Source: Thuidium tamariscinum
Taxonomy: Eukaryota > Streptophyta > Bryopsida > Hypnales > Thuidiaceae
Direction of reading: 5' to 3'
DNA length: 64,000 bases
NCBI GenBank assembly: GCA_947034885.2
Contig: OX344750.2
Location: 37,000,821-37,064,820 of the forward strand
Shown: one piece after another, positions 12,086-23,603 of the stretch
Numbering within the stretch: the stretch's first letter is position 1
How the letters are laid out: every line of letters starts with the position of its first letter
Translations under genes and position numbers: made by a program
Notes under the pieces: generated by a model
The model's database searches: none
What the model was told of the DNA's origin: nothing
Seen by the model: only the letters and a program-made list of their open reading frames with translations

Positions 12086-12333
12086 TTAAATAAACTTGAA
12101 ACTCTAAATCAAGCTGCACTGCCGTGAGGGGCTGTGAGGCCCCTCACATTGCTTGGAGTGTTGGTGGGTGGGTCTTAGGTGTGTTGGGGTTTTGAAGGGG
12201 TTGGGCTCTGTTTTCTTGCTTGGCCACTTGTGGTTGGTAGGCTTGTATTTGATTATTCTTTACAATATAATTTTGTTTCATTTGTGTCAAATAAAAACAC
12301 TTTAAATCAAGCCCACACCACTTTTACAATTAA

Positions 12334-12734
12334 TCCCTAAAGCCCTAAATTGTGTTTTTTTTGGCAATATAGCAATTTCGGGCAATACACTACGAATGGA
12401 GTTTTTCCTTTTTTTTCTTTGGAATTTTCACACAACATGTGCTTGAGGAGTAGCTTTAAGGCCCAACATTTTTTATAACTTTTGACTATACAGTTAAAAA
12501 GTTATGGCATGACATTTTTTTTCTTTACTCAGTGGGTAGCCCAAGAAACTCAAAAAATTCTTTAAAAAACATTTTTTATGAAAATTGAAAATGATTCCTT
12601 AGGTTGATACAGACATGAAAAGCTTTGAATCAATCCATTTGGATTAATGAATCAAAAGTTATGAAGAGTTTTAGTTTGTGGGTAGGTATGGAGTCTTTGA
12701 AAACCATACCTACCCACAAACTAAAACTCTTCAT
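12334..12734. mobile_element. TTAA-family element ending in a foldback
   Basis: It begins after TTAA (12330-12333) with TCCCTAAAG and then runs homologous, in inverse orientation, to the right half of the element at 16408-17343. It ends in a perfect hairpin instead of the usual opposite end. Confidence 0.6.
12661..12734. repeat. perfect 31-bp inverted repeat (hairpin)
   Basis: Arms 12661-12691 and 12704-12734 are exact reverse complements around a 12-nt loop. The arm contains GTTTTAGTTTGTGGGTAGG. Single-arm versions occur near 16995 and 37690 inside related elements. Confidence 0.9.
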
Positions 12735-13163
12735 AAAAAACCATATAATAAGTTGGGTTGTTAGTTTTGTTTTGTTTCATTTGTTTATTACAGTGTGATC
12801 TCAAGTTCCATGTCCCCCTATTACATCTTTGACAGTGTTGTTGCCTATTGGAAAACTCTTAGTAAGTAGGCTTTATTCCTTTGGCGTTTGAACCTACTCC
12901 ACTATTGAATTTCAAAGTTTTTATGAATTAAAAACTTTGGAAAGCTACTTTTACTTTTATTTTTGACGGTGGAAAATGTGTCAAATCACGTAAATCTCAA
13001 AATCAACGTATTCTATTCTATCACGCTAGAAAAACCACTTGACTCTTGTGGAGTGAGCGACCAGCCGTGTGGAAAGTGGAAACCACTCCCTGGACTTGAA
13101 AGACTGCCATTGGCTCCCTGCCTTGTGGAACGCTTCCCCTGAAATAGCAGGAATCCGAACTTC
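12735..13163. other. intergenic DNA
   Basis: AT-rich to about 13020, then more GC-rich. No gene seen. Confidence 0.3.
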
Positions 13164-13166
13164 TAA

Positions 13167-13478
13167 GGGCCTCCTTACATGCGGACCCGGTGGGCAGCAA
13201 CAGTGTGAATCGTGAGAATGAGACAAAACAGCAAGCACCGATTGTCTTGCCGGATCGGCAAACGAGAAAGGAGGAGGGGAAGTTTCACCGATTCGGTTGG
13301 ACAACCGGTGGACGATCTCATTGGCGGAGAGGTGGCTAGCTTGAGAGAATCTCATACGTGTCCGTTTCTTATTTAATCCCTCTCCACCCACCGGGGCCAC
13401 ATGAAAGTGCAATGACTATTTTCTCCTGTAGCACTCCCTGTGAAGTTTCCTTGCCCACCGATACATGTAAGGACCCCC
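13167..13478. mobile_element. PIF/Harbinger (Tourist-like) MITE, 312 bp
   Basis: TAA lies outside both ends (13164-13166, 13479-13481). The left end GGGCCTCCTTACATG matches the right end GGGGGTCCTTACATG in reverse complement, followed inward by CGGTGGGCA on both sides. GC-rich compared with its setting. The minus-strand open frame 13026-13412 crosses its edge and has no recognised domain. A 3-bp TAA target and GG-starting ends are typical of this superfamily. Confidence 0.7.
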
Positions 13479-13481
13479 TAA

Positions 13482-14372
13482 GTTAACTCTCGCCGGCGAA
13501 CTCTCCGCTCCGGCGCTCCCAAAGCCGGCTCCGGCAGTCGGAGCTGGTAATTTTTATTTAATTTAATCTCTTATAAACTCATGGACGAATTCCATTGGCG
13601 GAACTAGTATTTCGGCACGCCGGAAAACTAACTGCCTCTGTTCCACGTTACCACCAATTTTATCTTCCTACCCACCCCCAACCTTACCGTACTGACTGAA
13701 TCACTGATCTGCCGGTCAGCATTAGGGGGAAATTGAACCCCTAAAGAGGCTGCTTTGTAAAGTAGAAGGTCCTGAAATGGACCATCTAAGCACTGAATTT
13801 GAATTTTGGGCAGGTGAAAGTTCTTGAATTATTTTTCAGTAAATTTTCATTGAAAAACAAGAGGAATTGGCATCTAACCCAAGCTGTTTTACATTTTTTG
13901 GATCATTTTTGAATTAGTTATGAATTTTCAAACAACATGTGTTGTAGGTCCTTATTTATGATCCTAGGTCCTTAAAGTGTTCACTGCAACTTCCAGAGAA
14001 AAATGGAAAAATCAAGGGAAATGATTGGCTCTTAGAATAATGAATAATATTTTTCTTGATTCATTCAATGACTACGGAGGTCAATTTAGTAACTGCATCC
14101 AATCCATTCAAGCACCATTTATAGGGTCCATTCTTAATGCCCACTCCATTTGAGGACCTCCTACCTTAAAGAGATTGGGTAGAAAAAGCCTTCTCAACTC
14201 ACTAGTTGAGCCAAGAATTGTTTGAGGAATTTAGAAATTTATCATCATTACCTAATCCATCTCCATGATCTCATAACTATTTGGGTGGAAAGAGCCTTCT
14301 CAACTGTTGTGGTGAGTTTTTATTTTTTCCTTTTCTTTGATTGTTTTCCTTAATTTATTGTGCTTATGGTTA
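13482..14372. other. intergenic DNA, GC-rich to 13720 then AT-rich
   Basis: 13490-13550 is rich in CCGGC/CTCCGG motifs. 13739-13747 (CCCCTAAAG after TTGAA) resembles a TTAA-family end without a partner. No gene seen. Confidence 0.3.
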
Positions 14373-14380
14373 TTTATTTT

Positions 14381-14613
14381 GGTCAGGGTGAATTGACCCC
14401 CTTGCTCGGCCACTCCAAATAATTCTAGGGGTGCAAGGAAAACAAACCCAATTTTGTGCTCATCTACTTTACCTCCTATCCATCCCTTAGCTAATTTGGG
14501 GCCTCTGATTGCAAATATGAAATTAGAATTTGCAAAAAAAAATATTTGCAAGAAAATAAAAAATTATAGTATTTTCCTAGGCAACTAAGCAAGGGGATCA
14601 GTTCACCCTGGCC
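14381..14613. mobile_element. hAT-like MITE, 233 bp
   Basis: The inverted ends GGTCAGGGTGAATTGACCCC and GGCCAGGGTGAACTGATCCC are each followed by CTTGCT. The flanking octamers TTTATTTT (14373-14380) and TTTACTTT (14614-14621) differ at one base, fitting an 8-bp hAT target duplication. Confidence 0.7.
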
Positions 14614-14710
14614 TTTACTTTTAGTTGGACTACTTTTGTATGCCTTATACATCACCATAGTCAAAATGAAAGTAAAAGTAATTTTTTAATTTCTTAAATT
14701 ATAAAAAATT

Positions 14711-15540
14711 TGAAATTCAATAATTTTTATACCATGGGGCATATATGACAAATCAAAGTCCATACATCCCTTCTTGTTGAGCACCTTTTGACATTACCAT
14801 GAATGTAACTAGGAGACACATGGTTTACGATATCTCACTATATTAAAACAAACAAACAAAACAAACAACCTAACTTAAAGGTGTCAATACTTGATAGATG
14901 GAAGGAACAAAGATATGGATTCAAATTGCCACACCAATAAGAAATCAAAGGACTGGTATTATAACATCATTTCATATCAACAACTTGCATGCCCTATACC
15001 ATTGCAATACATACATCCCTAAAAAATTCTAATTATTTTAAATCATAAGAATTTTCAAATTCAATAACTTTTACATCAAAGGTCCAAAAGTCACAAAGTA
15101 AAGTTGATGCAGCCTTCTTAGCAAAGAACTTTCTCACAATACCAAGAAAGTAATAGGAAGATGTATGATCCAAAAGATTGATAATTTTGAATAATTTTGG
15201 ATTCAATAATAACTAAAAAATCCATAATTTTTATATCATGTGTCCAAACATAGCAAAACAAAGTCCACCCTTCTTGGCAAAGAAATTTCTAATGGCATGA
15301 AGAACATGACCAATGGACATCTCAGTCCAAAAGATTGATAATTTAGAATAATTTAAGATCTATAAATGTTTCAAAATCCATAACTTTCACATCATTGGTC
15401 CAAACACCACAAAACAATGTTTGTATACTCCTCACAAAGAGCTTTCTAATGGCACTAAGAATGTGACTAGGGCATGCATGTTCTAGGAGATCTCATTACA
15501 ACAAACAAAACAAAACAAACAATTCCTAACTTAAATAATA
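14711..15540. repeat. cluster of four degenerate direct repeats
   Basis: Units begin near 14719, 15065, 15220 and 15375. Each has a TCCATAATTTTTA-like start, a GTCCAAA..CA(C/T)AAAACAA block, a GAACTTTCTAATGGCA-like block and a GTGACTAGG block. Two units end in AAACAAAACAAACAA..CCTAACTTAA. An inverted relative lies at 15695-15890 and another copy at 56905-57075. Probably pieces of one transposon family. Confidence 0.6.
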
Positions 15541-15694
15541 AATGTATCAATTGATAAATCAATTTAAAAAAAAATCCATGTCCCATTTGTGGCGTTCGGA
15601 CCTATGGTGTGAAAGTCATTGAATTTTGAAGTTATTTTTGAATTAAAAAAATTAAAAAACTATTTTTATTTTTAATATTTTTGTAGTAATGACA

Positions 15695-15890
15695 GAAGGA
15701 ACACTAGTCAATACCTTAAGTTAGATTGTTTTGTTTTGTTTGTTTACTTGTTATGGAGAGGTCTTTTGGACCATGCATCCTTGATTGCATTTTCAGTAAT
15801 GTTTAAAAGCCCTTAGCAAGAAAAGGTGCATGGCTTTCATTTGAACCTTTAATTGTGTGAAAATTATGGATTTTTTAGGGGTTTTGGAGT
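15695..15890. repeat. inverted copy of the 14.7-15.5 kb repeat
   Basis: Reads CCTTAAGTTAGATTGTTTTG at its start, the reverse complement of the unit end at 15480-15530, followed by the inverted GGTCC..CATGCATCC and AGCCCTTAGCAAG blocks. Confidence 0.55.
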
Positions 15891-16403
15891 TTTAGTAAAT
15901 TAAAAAATGATTTTTTATTTATTTTGGTTGCCGCAACAATACAAGGTACACTCACATTAAGGCCATATTCGTTAAATTGAGACAAAATGAACATTTTGAG
16001 ACTTTAGTCAAATTCTTTGAGACCTCTATTCTAACAAATATAAAATTTATGAACATATCAACCTATGCAAAATCAAAGGTTTGTAAATATATTAGCTTAT
16101 TGAAGCCTGAATTCTCCAAAAAATTTCAATATTAAATACTTATTACCATCTAAATGTAAAGTCAAAGATAATATAAGAGTGTAGATAGTCTTTTTTTAAC
16201 AAATGAACACTTCATTGTATAAATTTATAATATTTACATTGTACTAGTGTGATAGAATACATTTGTCTTTTAATTTGTATAGAAAAAGCCTACCTCAAAG
16301 AAATTTGAATAGCTACCAAATCCCAAAAGGAAGCCATTGCTATATAGAATGAATCTCTAAAGGTATCACATCTTGTGTTTTTTAAAGAATGGAAAAAATT
16401 GGA
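15891..16403. other. AT-rich intergenic DNA
   Basis: No gene or clear repeat seen. Confidence 0.3.
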
Positions 16404-16407
16404 TTAA

Positions 16408-17343
16408 CCCCTAAAGGTCACAGACTATGTCTTCACCAAAAACACACCAAAACTGCCATGTCTACTTCAAGCACCAAATTTTTGAAAAAAAACATTTTTT
16501 GACACATGTAACCGTAGGGTCTTATAGTACACTTGTGTGAAAAGATGTCGAAAAAATTTCAGAATTTTCCACTGTATAGATTGCAAGATATTAGCATTTG
16601 AATTGACAAAAACCTTTTTTTTGTCCCTGCAAAAAAGTGGGTAGCTGCACTTCACAAGGTCACATTTCTATGAAAAAATGTCCAAAATGGTGGTGCTTCA
16701 TTGGATTCATTCTTCACAGCAAGTTGGTTATATGCTCAAAAAATTTCGCATCATTTGGAATTGTACAACATATAGGAAAAAATTAATAAGTAGAAAGAAG
16801 TAGAGAGTGATTCAAAGTACTAAATTGCTAAAATTTTATTATTATAGAATCAAAAAAAGGCCAATCCCAATGGTTTTAAAGTTGTGACAAACAATCAACA
16901 TCCAAAATTTTAATTTTTTTTCAAAAATATTTAAAATTGAGTATTAAAGTAAACTTAGGCTTCCAAAGTTTATTTTAGAGTAGAGAATCCATAACTGCCC
17001 GCAAACTAAATCTCTTCATAACTTTAATCTCATAAATCAAAATGGAATGATTCAAAGCTTTCTGCATATATATACATCTAGAAAACCAATTTCAAATTTT
17101 TAATTTAAGAAAAAATGTTTTTATAAGAAATTTTTGGGTTGCCCGCCGACCAATGAAAACTACATATCATGCAATAACTTTTTGACCATGTAGTCAAAAG
17201 TTATGAAAATTGTTGGGCCTTCAAGATACTCCTTGAACACATGTTGTGTGAAAATTTCAAAGAAAAAAAATAAAAACTCCACCCGTAGTGAGTTGCCCAA
17301 AATCACTATGTTGCCAAAAAAACGCAGTTTGGTCCTTTAGGGG
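16408..17343. mobile_element. TTAA-family MITE, 936 bp
   Basis: TTAA on both sides (16404-16407, 17344-17347) and inverted ends CCCCTAAAGG. The left half is homologous to 11181-12085; the right half (16960-17343) recurs inverted at 12334-12734 and 37358-37745. No transposase frame seen. Confidence 0.75.
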
Positions 17344-17347
17344 TTAA

Positions 17348-18840
17348 ACAATTCTATGGCCATATAAAAAAAAATCTCTAATTCTCTTCTAGAAGAGATT
17401 GTGTTTTTTTTGGCTTCATTGTCATTATCATTGCATAAGAAAAAAATTATAATAAATCTGGATATATAAATATGATATTTAGTGTTATTTATACTAATTG
17501 ATTTAAATATTCTATAATTATTTATTTTTGATGAATATTTTTATCAAAAATATAAATATCAATACTATTCAAAGAAGAAGATTTTTGTAAGTATAATGAT
17601 TAAAAATATTCATTTCAAAACAATTAGTGTAGGTTATACTAAATATTATTGATAGTATATTGATCATTCTCTACTTGAGATTTGTGAAAGCCAAATTGAT
17701 TAGCCTCGCTTCTATATTATTTCTTTGGAAGGGCAAAAATTTGGAGCTTCCAACTCTAATTTATATATTTGGAAAATAACCAAGAACTAATTGTTTAACA
17801 AGTATGATAGAATTTGAAAATTTGGAATTCATTTATGAGATTTAAGACGTTGACTAAAACAATGACAATCTCCAAATACAAAATTGATGACCAAATATAG
17901 GAGACAAACTAGCCTATAACAAGTCAAATGATTGGTTTATCTTGTTGGCATTGTGGAAAATTTTAAAAATTCTACATAAAGACAAATGTGAAGAATGAAG
18001 AGAACAATTGAAATTTCATTATTTTGACAAAGTATGAATTTGTAATGAACTTTTGTAGTGTGTTGACTAATTGGCCTAGAAGAATTTTTTAATTATCCAA
18101 AAAACAACAAAAAATGTATACATTATAGTCATCTTACTCACCTAAAGTAGTCACAATATTTCCTATCATGGCTACATCATAAAGGCCTAAAAAAGTCACT
18201 TTTCAGAATGTATCTAACTCAAAAGGTAGAGGTTCCTAGTTTGATTACTAATCATTCCATCACAATCATTCAAGGCATGTGTTCACAAACTCAACCTAAT
18301 GTGGCCCAAATTTCATTTATTGAAAAAAATCTTTCATCGATTGTTGCAAGACCATAGCATTGTATAACCAAACAATGGTGGTTTCCATGTTAAAAAAGTA
18401 CAATGTTGTGTTAGATACCTTGGAAGGACTTATTGGTTAATTCAAGGATTGGAGGTGGTTGAGGAACCCTACAAGAGAATTTTGTTCACTAACTACACTA
18501 GACACCTTTTCAAAGATGCAAAAGGGCCATCCACTCTATTTGTAAACAAAGTTATGGTTGTAATGGATAACTCCCTAGGTGTGTGGCATGGGCCTTCTAC
18601 TTTCTATAGGTTGATTTACCTTAGTACTACTTTTATCCTTAAAAAAGATTGTAGTGTCTATTTTTTTGTTTGATGAATGACAAAGAAGCCTTCTGAGTAG
18701 GACAAAAGTACAACTACTCATCCTCATAATTTTGTCTGAAAAGAGGAACTCTTCTAGAGTAGTTTGACTTCCAATGAAGACTATAGTAATTTTAAAAAAA
18801 TCAATGATTCACTCCATACTCACCCAAATGGATGATTTCC
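17348..18840. other. AT-rich intergenic DNA
   Basis: No gene seen; the 74-codon open frame at 18449 has no recognised motif. Confidence 0.3.
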
Positions 18841-19310
18841 ATCGTCAGCAGTCCATCCCTTTTTAAGGGTTATTAAAACTGTCCCGACTGACTACCTTTA
18901 CCGACCCTGCCGAAACCCATCACCTCCAGAAACAAAGCAAAAATTATGGCAATGAAATTCCGTTTCAATTGTTTAAAAAACATAACAAAAAAACAAGCAA
19001 TAAAAACAACAATAGAAAACCTCATCCTAATCAACAGAAGCCGAAGACTTCCTTGCCCGAGAGTTGTCCCGTCAACGAGCCGTTTACTTTCACTGTAGGT
19101 TAACTTATACTGTATGTGAGTTATGTGACTGTCACGACTGAAGCCCCAGTGACAGACAGCCCCTTGCAACGCCGTTTCCGGCGATTTTATGCTTCCGGAG
19201 TGGTCTGGTAATTAGATTACTGTAGGTTTTCTGGTATGCTCCGCGTTGTCGGGCTCGGTAGGTACCCCGTTCTGTAGCTTGCAAGCGGCAGCGTGTGCCC
19301 TTGATTTCAC
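18841..19310 (+). promoter_or_regulatory. upstream region of the AMT1 gene
   Basis: Composition shifts from AT-rich to balanced here, upstream of the TATA box at 19311. The open frame on the minus strand (18873-19169) shows no domain and is taken as chance. Confidence 0.4.
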
Positions 19311-19317
19311 TATAAAG
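19311..19317 (+). promoter_or_regulatory. TATA box of AMT1
   Basis: TATAAAG, 161 bp before the start codon and set at the GC transition. It would place transcription start near 19340. Confidence 0.5.
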
Positions 19318-19381
19318 CCTTTGTCGTCCCTTTCGGGTCTAAGCTGCACGGATCGGTCCGTATCGGTCCAGTGTGCCCGTG

Positions 19382-19396
19382 ATGAAGTTGTTGTAG
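19382..19396 (+). other. short upstream ORF in the AMT1 leader
   Basis: ATG AAG TTG TTG TAG, four codons, ending 75 nt before the AMT1 ATG. It is the only ATG between the predicted start of transcription and the main start, so it could affect translation. This is inference from position. Confidence 0.4.
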
Positions 19397-19471
19397 CGGT
19401 AGGACTCGCGAGAATACATTGTTCTTGCTTTTCGCGATTGTATTGGGGGTTGTTTGAGAGCGGGAGCCGCG

Positions 19472-21188
19472 ATGGCGAATTTCGGGTGTGCGGACGGGGA
19501 CCTGAACTTGATCCAGGGGTTCCTTGGCGCTTCTGGCAATGCCTCAGGCTTGAGTGAGTTTCTGTGCTCGAAGCTCGATGGAATCTCCTTGCAGCTCGGG
19601 TACACGAATCTGGCGGTGGACAACAGCTACTTGCTCTTCTCTACTTACTTGGTATTTTCGATGCAGCTGGGATTCGCCATGCTGTGCGCGGGTTCGGTGC
19701 GGGCGAAGAACACGATGAACATCATGCTCACGAATGTGCTGGATGCGGCTTGCGGTGGTATTTCCTACTACATCTTCGGATTCGCGTTTGCTTTCGGCAC
19801 GGGATCCGGCGCGAATGCCTTCATTGGCCACCACAACTGGGGCCTGTACGACGTGCCGAACGCCAACTTCGACTACAGCTTCTTCCTCTTCCAGTGGGCT
19901 TTCGCCATCGCCGCGGCGGGGATCACGTCCGGTTCGATTGCGGAGCGCACCCAATTCGTGGCTTACTTGGTGTACTCGTCCGTGCTGACGGGATTTGTGT
20001 ACCCGATCGTGTCCCACTGGATGTGGTCTTCTGATGGGTGGTTGTCTGCGACGAAGACGGTCGGACCCGGCTCCCTTCTGTTCGGCAGCGGCGCCATCGA
20101 CTTCGCGGGGAGCGGCGTGGTACACATGGTGGGCGGAATTGCAGGGTTTTGGGGAGCCTTCATCGAAGGTCCTCGCATTGGACGCTTCGACAAGTCGGGC
20201 AGCGGAGTAAACTTCCGAGGTCACAGCGCCACGTTGGTCGTGCTCGGCACCTTCTTGCTGTGGTTCGGATGGTACGGGTTCAACCCGGGGAGCTTCGTCA
20301 AGATTTTGGTTCCGTACGAAGGCTTCAAGGGCAACTGGAGCGGCGTGGGAAGGACCGCCGTGACGACCACATTGGCGGGATCCACGGCCGGAGTCACCAC
20401 CTTGTTCGGGAAGAGGCTCTTGGATGGGCATTGGAACGTGCAGGATGTGTGCAATGGTGTGCTCGGAGGGTTCGCCGCCATTACCGCTTCTTGCTCTGTC
20501 GTGGCCCCATGGGCCTCCATCCTTTGCGGTTTCGGCTCCGCATGGGTTCTCATCGGATTGAACAGACTAGCAGGTACGCAACCGGCTATGAACATTTCTC
20601 GCTTTCTTCCATACAGTTTCTTTGCTCCTCTTATTCTTCACCTTCTGTCTTTCCCTTCTCGGCTTTCCTCGAATCACAATATCTTTCTTTGAGAGCTCTT
20701 CAAGTATTGCTCTTTCTTGATTCAGCATTCCGTGCTCTTGCTTTTTCATGAGCTAACAGTTCTGTTTTTGGCCTGCAGCCAAGGTGCACTACGACGACCC
20801 TCTGGAAGCCGCGCAGCTCCATGCCGGTTGCGGCGCCTGGGGCCTCCTCTTCGTCGGCCTGTTCGCCGAAAAGAACTACGTCCAACAAATTTACGGAGGA
20901 GACCCCGACCGACCTTATGGTCTGTTCATGGGCGGTGGTGGCAAGCTCCTTGCCGCCCAGATCATTGAGATTCTCGCCATCACTGGATGGGTTTCCGTCA
21001 CCATGGGCGCCCTGTTCTTCGCCATGCACAAGTTGAAGCTCCTCCGCATCACCGCGGAGGACGAGCTCGCAGGTATGGATGCCACCCGACACGGAGGATC
21101 GGCCTACATCCATGCCGATGGGTCCGAGCACATGATGAACTTGAGCACCATCAACGGGGAGAAACGGAACAACCAAGGCCCCATCTAA
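19472..21188 (+). CDS. AMT1: AMT1-type high-affinity ammonium transporter
   Basis: Two exons, 19472-20573 and 20779-21188, give 503 residues. The 205-bp intron has donor CAG|GTACGC and acceptor CTGCAG|CC and restores [23 protein letters not shown]1 proteins carry ammonium across the plasma membrane as trimers of about 11 membrane helices, usually around 500 residues. Visible are the substrate-site Asp in [12 protein letters not shown] (D210), the twin pore histidines (H218, and H382 in [10 protein letters not shown]), the signature around [20 protein letters not shown] (251-270) and the cytosolic tail [12 protein letters not shown]. Its Thr470 matches the threonine whose phosphorylation closes AMT1 trimers in Arabidopsis. 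ATG 19472 is chosen because the protein then starts like other plant AMT1s. Extending exon 1 past 20573 gives an unrelated tail. Many angiosperm AMT1 genes lack introns, so this late intron is a lineage clue. Confidence 0.96.
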
Positions 21189-22712
21189 GTCTCATTAGCT
21201 AGCCGTGTTTTGCGTCGTTAGAATTTTTTGAGTTCGAATGATTTCCCAACCAATTTTAGGAACAAACAACAACAACAACAACAACAACAGTGCGCCTCGA
21301 TAGGTGCCACCCATGCCATGGTTTGTTTGCGATCTGTGATGGTCTCGGATGGTCAGTACGTGTGACTTGAAGATTGCGAGGTTGGTTAGTGTTGAAGGTT
21401 GGGCGTACTGGCTCTTACCGTAGGACCCCAAGCATGAAGAGACTGAACATCATAAGGCTTGCTTAGGAGAGTGGTTTTTGAATGCTTTCCTGGTAGTTGG
21501 TGACAAGAAGCGGAGTGTGCCTTGTGTCATGCAAGTCAGGCAAGGGCTGGGCCGTAGGGCATCCATCCTTCCTGTTTGTATAATAACAGATATATTTGAA
21601 CTTTTCTTTCCCCAAGAGGCTGCCTTTCTTCAGGTGGATTCTTGTGTTTCTGATTGTTTTCTTGGTCTGTTGGGTTTCAATTTCTTCAAACTCTGTTGCT
21701 GAGGTCCTTGGGGATGTAGCAACCAGAGATGTGAACGCCGAAACTGGCTTTCACCTGTATTGTAGATCTTTCCTGGATGTCCGGGGAAGAAGACTCCCTT
21801 CGGAGTTCGGACTGCTACATCCCTAGGCTCCAAACTGGGAATTTCGCATCTTTTAAGCTTGTTTGTTCCTCTTAAGGTAGGATAATTTATTACTGCTTCG
21901 TTCGAGCATAGTGATGTGTCATCGTGGAAGTGTCGTTGATTCTTAGCAACTGGAGTTTTGGAAGGGCATTGAACACGCCATACGGTACCCCGCACCACTT
22001 TGTCACTCCTGTTCAATAACTGGATGAACGACTGCAATTTGGCATCCTCCAATTTTGCATCTTGCTCATTTTTCACTACTTGTTGATTTGTTGTTATCAA
22101 TGTGGTAACGCTGTGGCATCAAATGACATGTCATGTAGTAGGCTGCTTCTTGCCGTGCCTGCTCTTACAATCCAGAATTAATGGCAAATTCGCCATATTA
22201 TGACTTATGAGAATGGGAGTAAACTCAAGGCTATCAACGCAATGCTGTTCACGAGAGCGGCATAGTAACCTTCGTTGTGAATGTTGAGCTACAATAGTGG
22301 ATACCATATGTACTGCTGTTGTGCAGCTCAAGGCATTATGCCATTATCCTAAAACAGACTACTGTAGTAAGAGTCCATTACGAGACTCAAGAAGGTGTAC
22401 CCTGGTAACGAATCCCTGACAACGTGAACCAGCCTGCTTCAAGTTGGCAAGTACAAGCGTTTGAACGTGTAAATCTCTACGCAATGACATGGCAGTGCAC
22501 GTACCCTTTGACGGATAACGTAGACTGAGCTCCATCTTCCAAACTACTCTCGTACTTGGCGTAAATTGAATGATATTCATGGTGCTACCAGATTGCGTAG
22601 AACGGGTTATTCTAGTTGGAAAATTATCTCTCTTGAGCAAGATTTACATCAATCATTTTTAGTTAGGTAGGGAGAATAGGATTTGGCTTCTTCACGCAAA
22701 ATTCGAAGTGTA
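21189..22712. other. AMT1 3' region and intergenic DNA
   Basis: Balanced composition, no supported gene. A 3' end of the transcript is likely before about 21600 (AATAA-like signals near 21580). GGGATGTAGCA near 21713 is repeated inverted as TGCTACATCCC near 21815, a weak long-loop hairpin. Confidence 0.4.
21267..21289 (+). repeat. (CAA)n microsatellite in the AMT1 3' region
   Basis: About seven CAA units roughly 80 nt after the AMT1 stop codon. Confidence 0.85.
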
Positions 22713-22716
22713 TTAA

Positions 22717-23599
22717 CCCTTTAGAGACTAGTTTAGTGACCACTTTTTGGTTGATTTTTGCACTCTCAGTCTAATATTGTTCAAAATACATTTGATCACA
22801 AAAATCTTAAAGAGTAATGCAATTAGAGTGTCTTCATGTCTTTCAAACAAAACCAATTTCAAGAGAATTGGAGCATTAATGCATTAGCTATGAGGTTGCA
22901 AACTCAAATGGCTTGGACCCTAAAATGGGAAGTGTTCAACAAAAATACAAAAAAATATCAACCAATTTGTGAGGGTTTTTTGTATCTTGATGTCTTGACA
23001 AAGCATAAGTATTGCTTTGTAATCTCATGAATGCCCAAAGTAAACTTATGCATTGAAATTTATATAGCGCAAATTCTAAAGGGTCATTCAAGTCATTGAT
23101 TTTTGAAGATTAAGGGAAATAACTCAAATTCCAACAAGGCTCTAAAAGCAAACATGATTTAGAGATACATTTTTCTTTCTCCAATGTACCAAATCTTCAT
23201 ATTTTAGAAGGGTATTGCTTTTGATGATCACAAATGATTATTTTTTGTGAACTTCAAAAATTTGTAACTAATTTGAAAAAGCTTCAAAAATATGAAACGA
23301 CTTGGGTTAGATGCCTATACTACTTGCCTCTTGAGAAAAATTTATTGAAAAATATTTAAAGATGTCCCACCTCCCCAAAATTCAATTCTAGACCTTAAAA
23401 GGTTGATTTGTGAACCTTCTCCCTTATTTATAGCAATTTGTATAGTTGGATGAGTTTGATTTTTTGTTACGTTGAAGAATCTCCCTTATGGCAATACTTT
23501 ATACAGTTTGATCTAAGATTACATCCCTAGACTAGCCACAAAATTCACTTTCTTGAAGAACTACGCTGGCCTTCCAAATCAACCTTGGTCACTAAAGGG
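22717..23599. mobile_element. TTAA-family MITE, 883 bp
   Basis: TTAA on both sides (22713-22716, 23600-23603), terminal CCCTTTAG inverted as CTAAAGGG, and AGTGACCA subterminal on both sides. No protein-coding content. Confidence 0.7.
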
Positions 23600-23603
23600 T
23601 TAA

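Noticed and set aside
19544-20431. 295-codon minus-strand frame opposite AMT1
   Set aside because: It is a shadow of the GC-biased AMT1 coding sequence; no domain is visible.
21709-21826. Long-loop inverted repeat after AMT1 as a microRNA precursor
   Set aside because: Only about 11 bp pair cleanly around a loop of roughly 90 nt.
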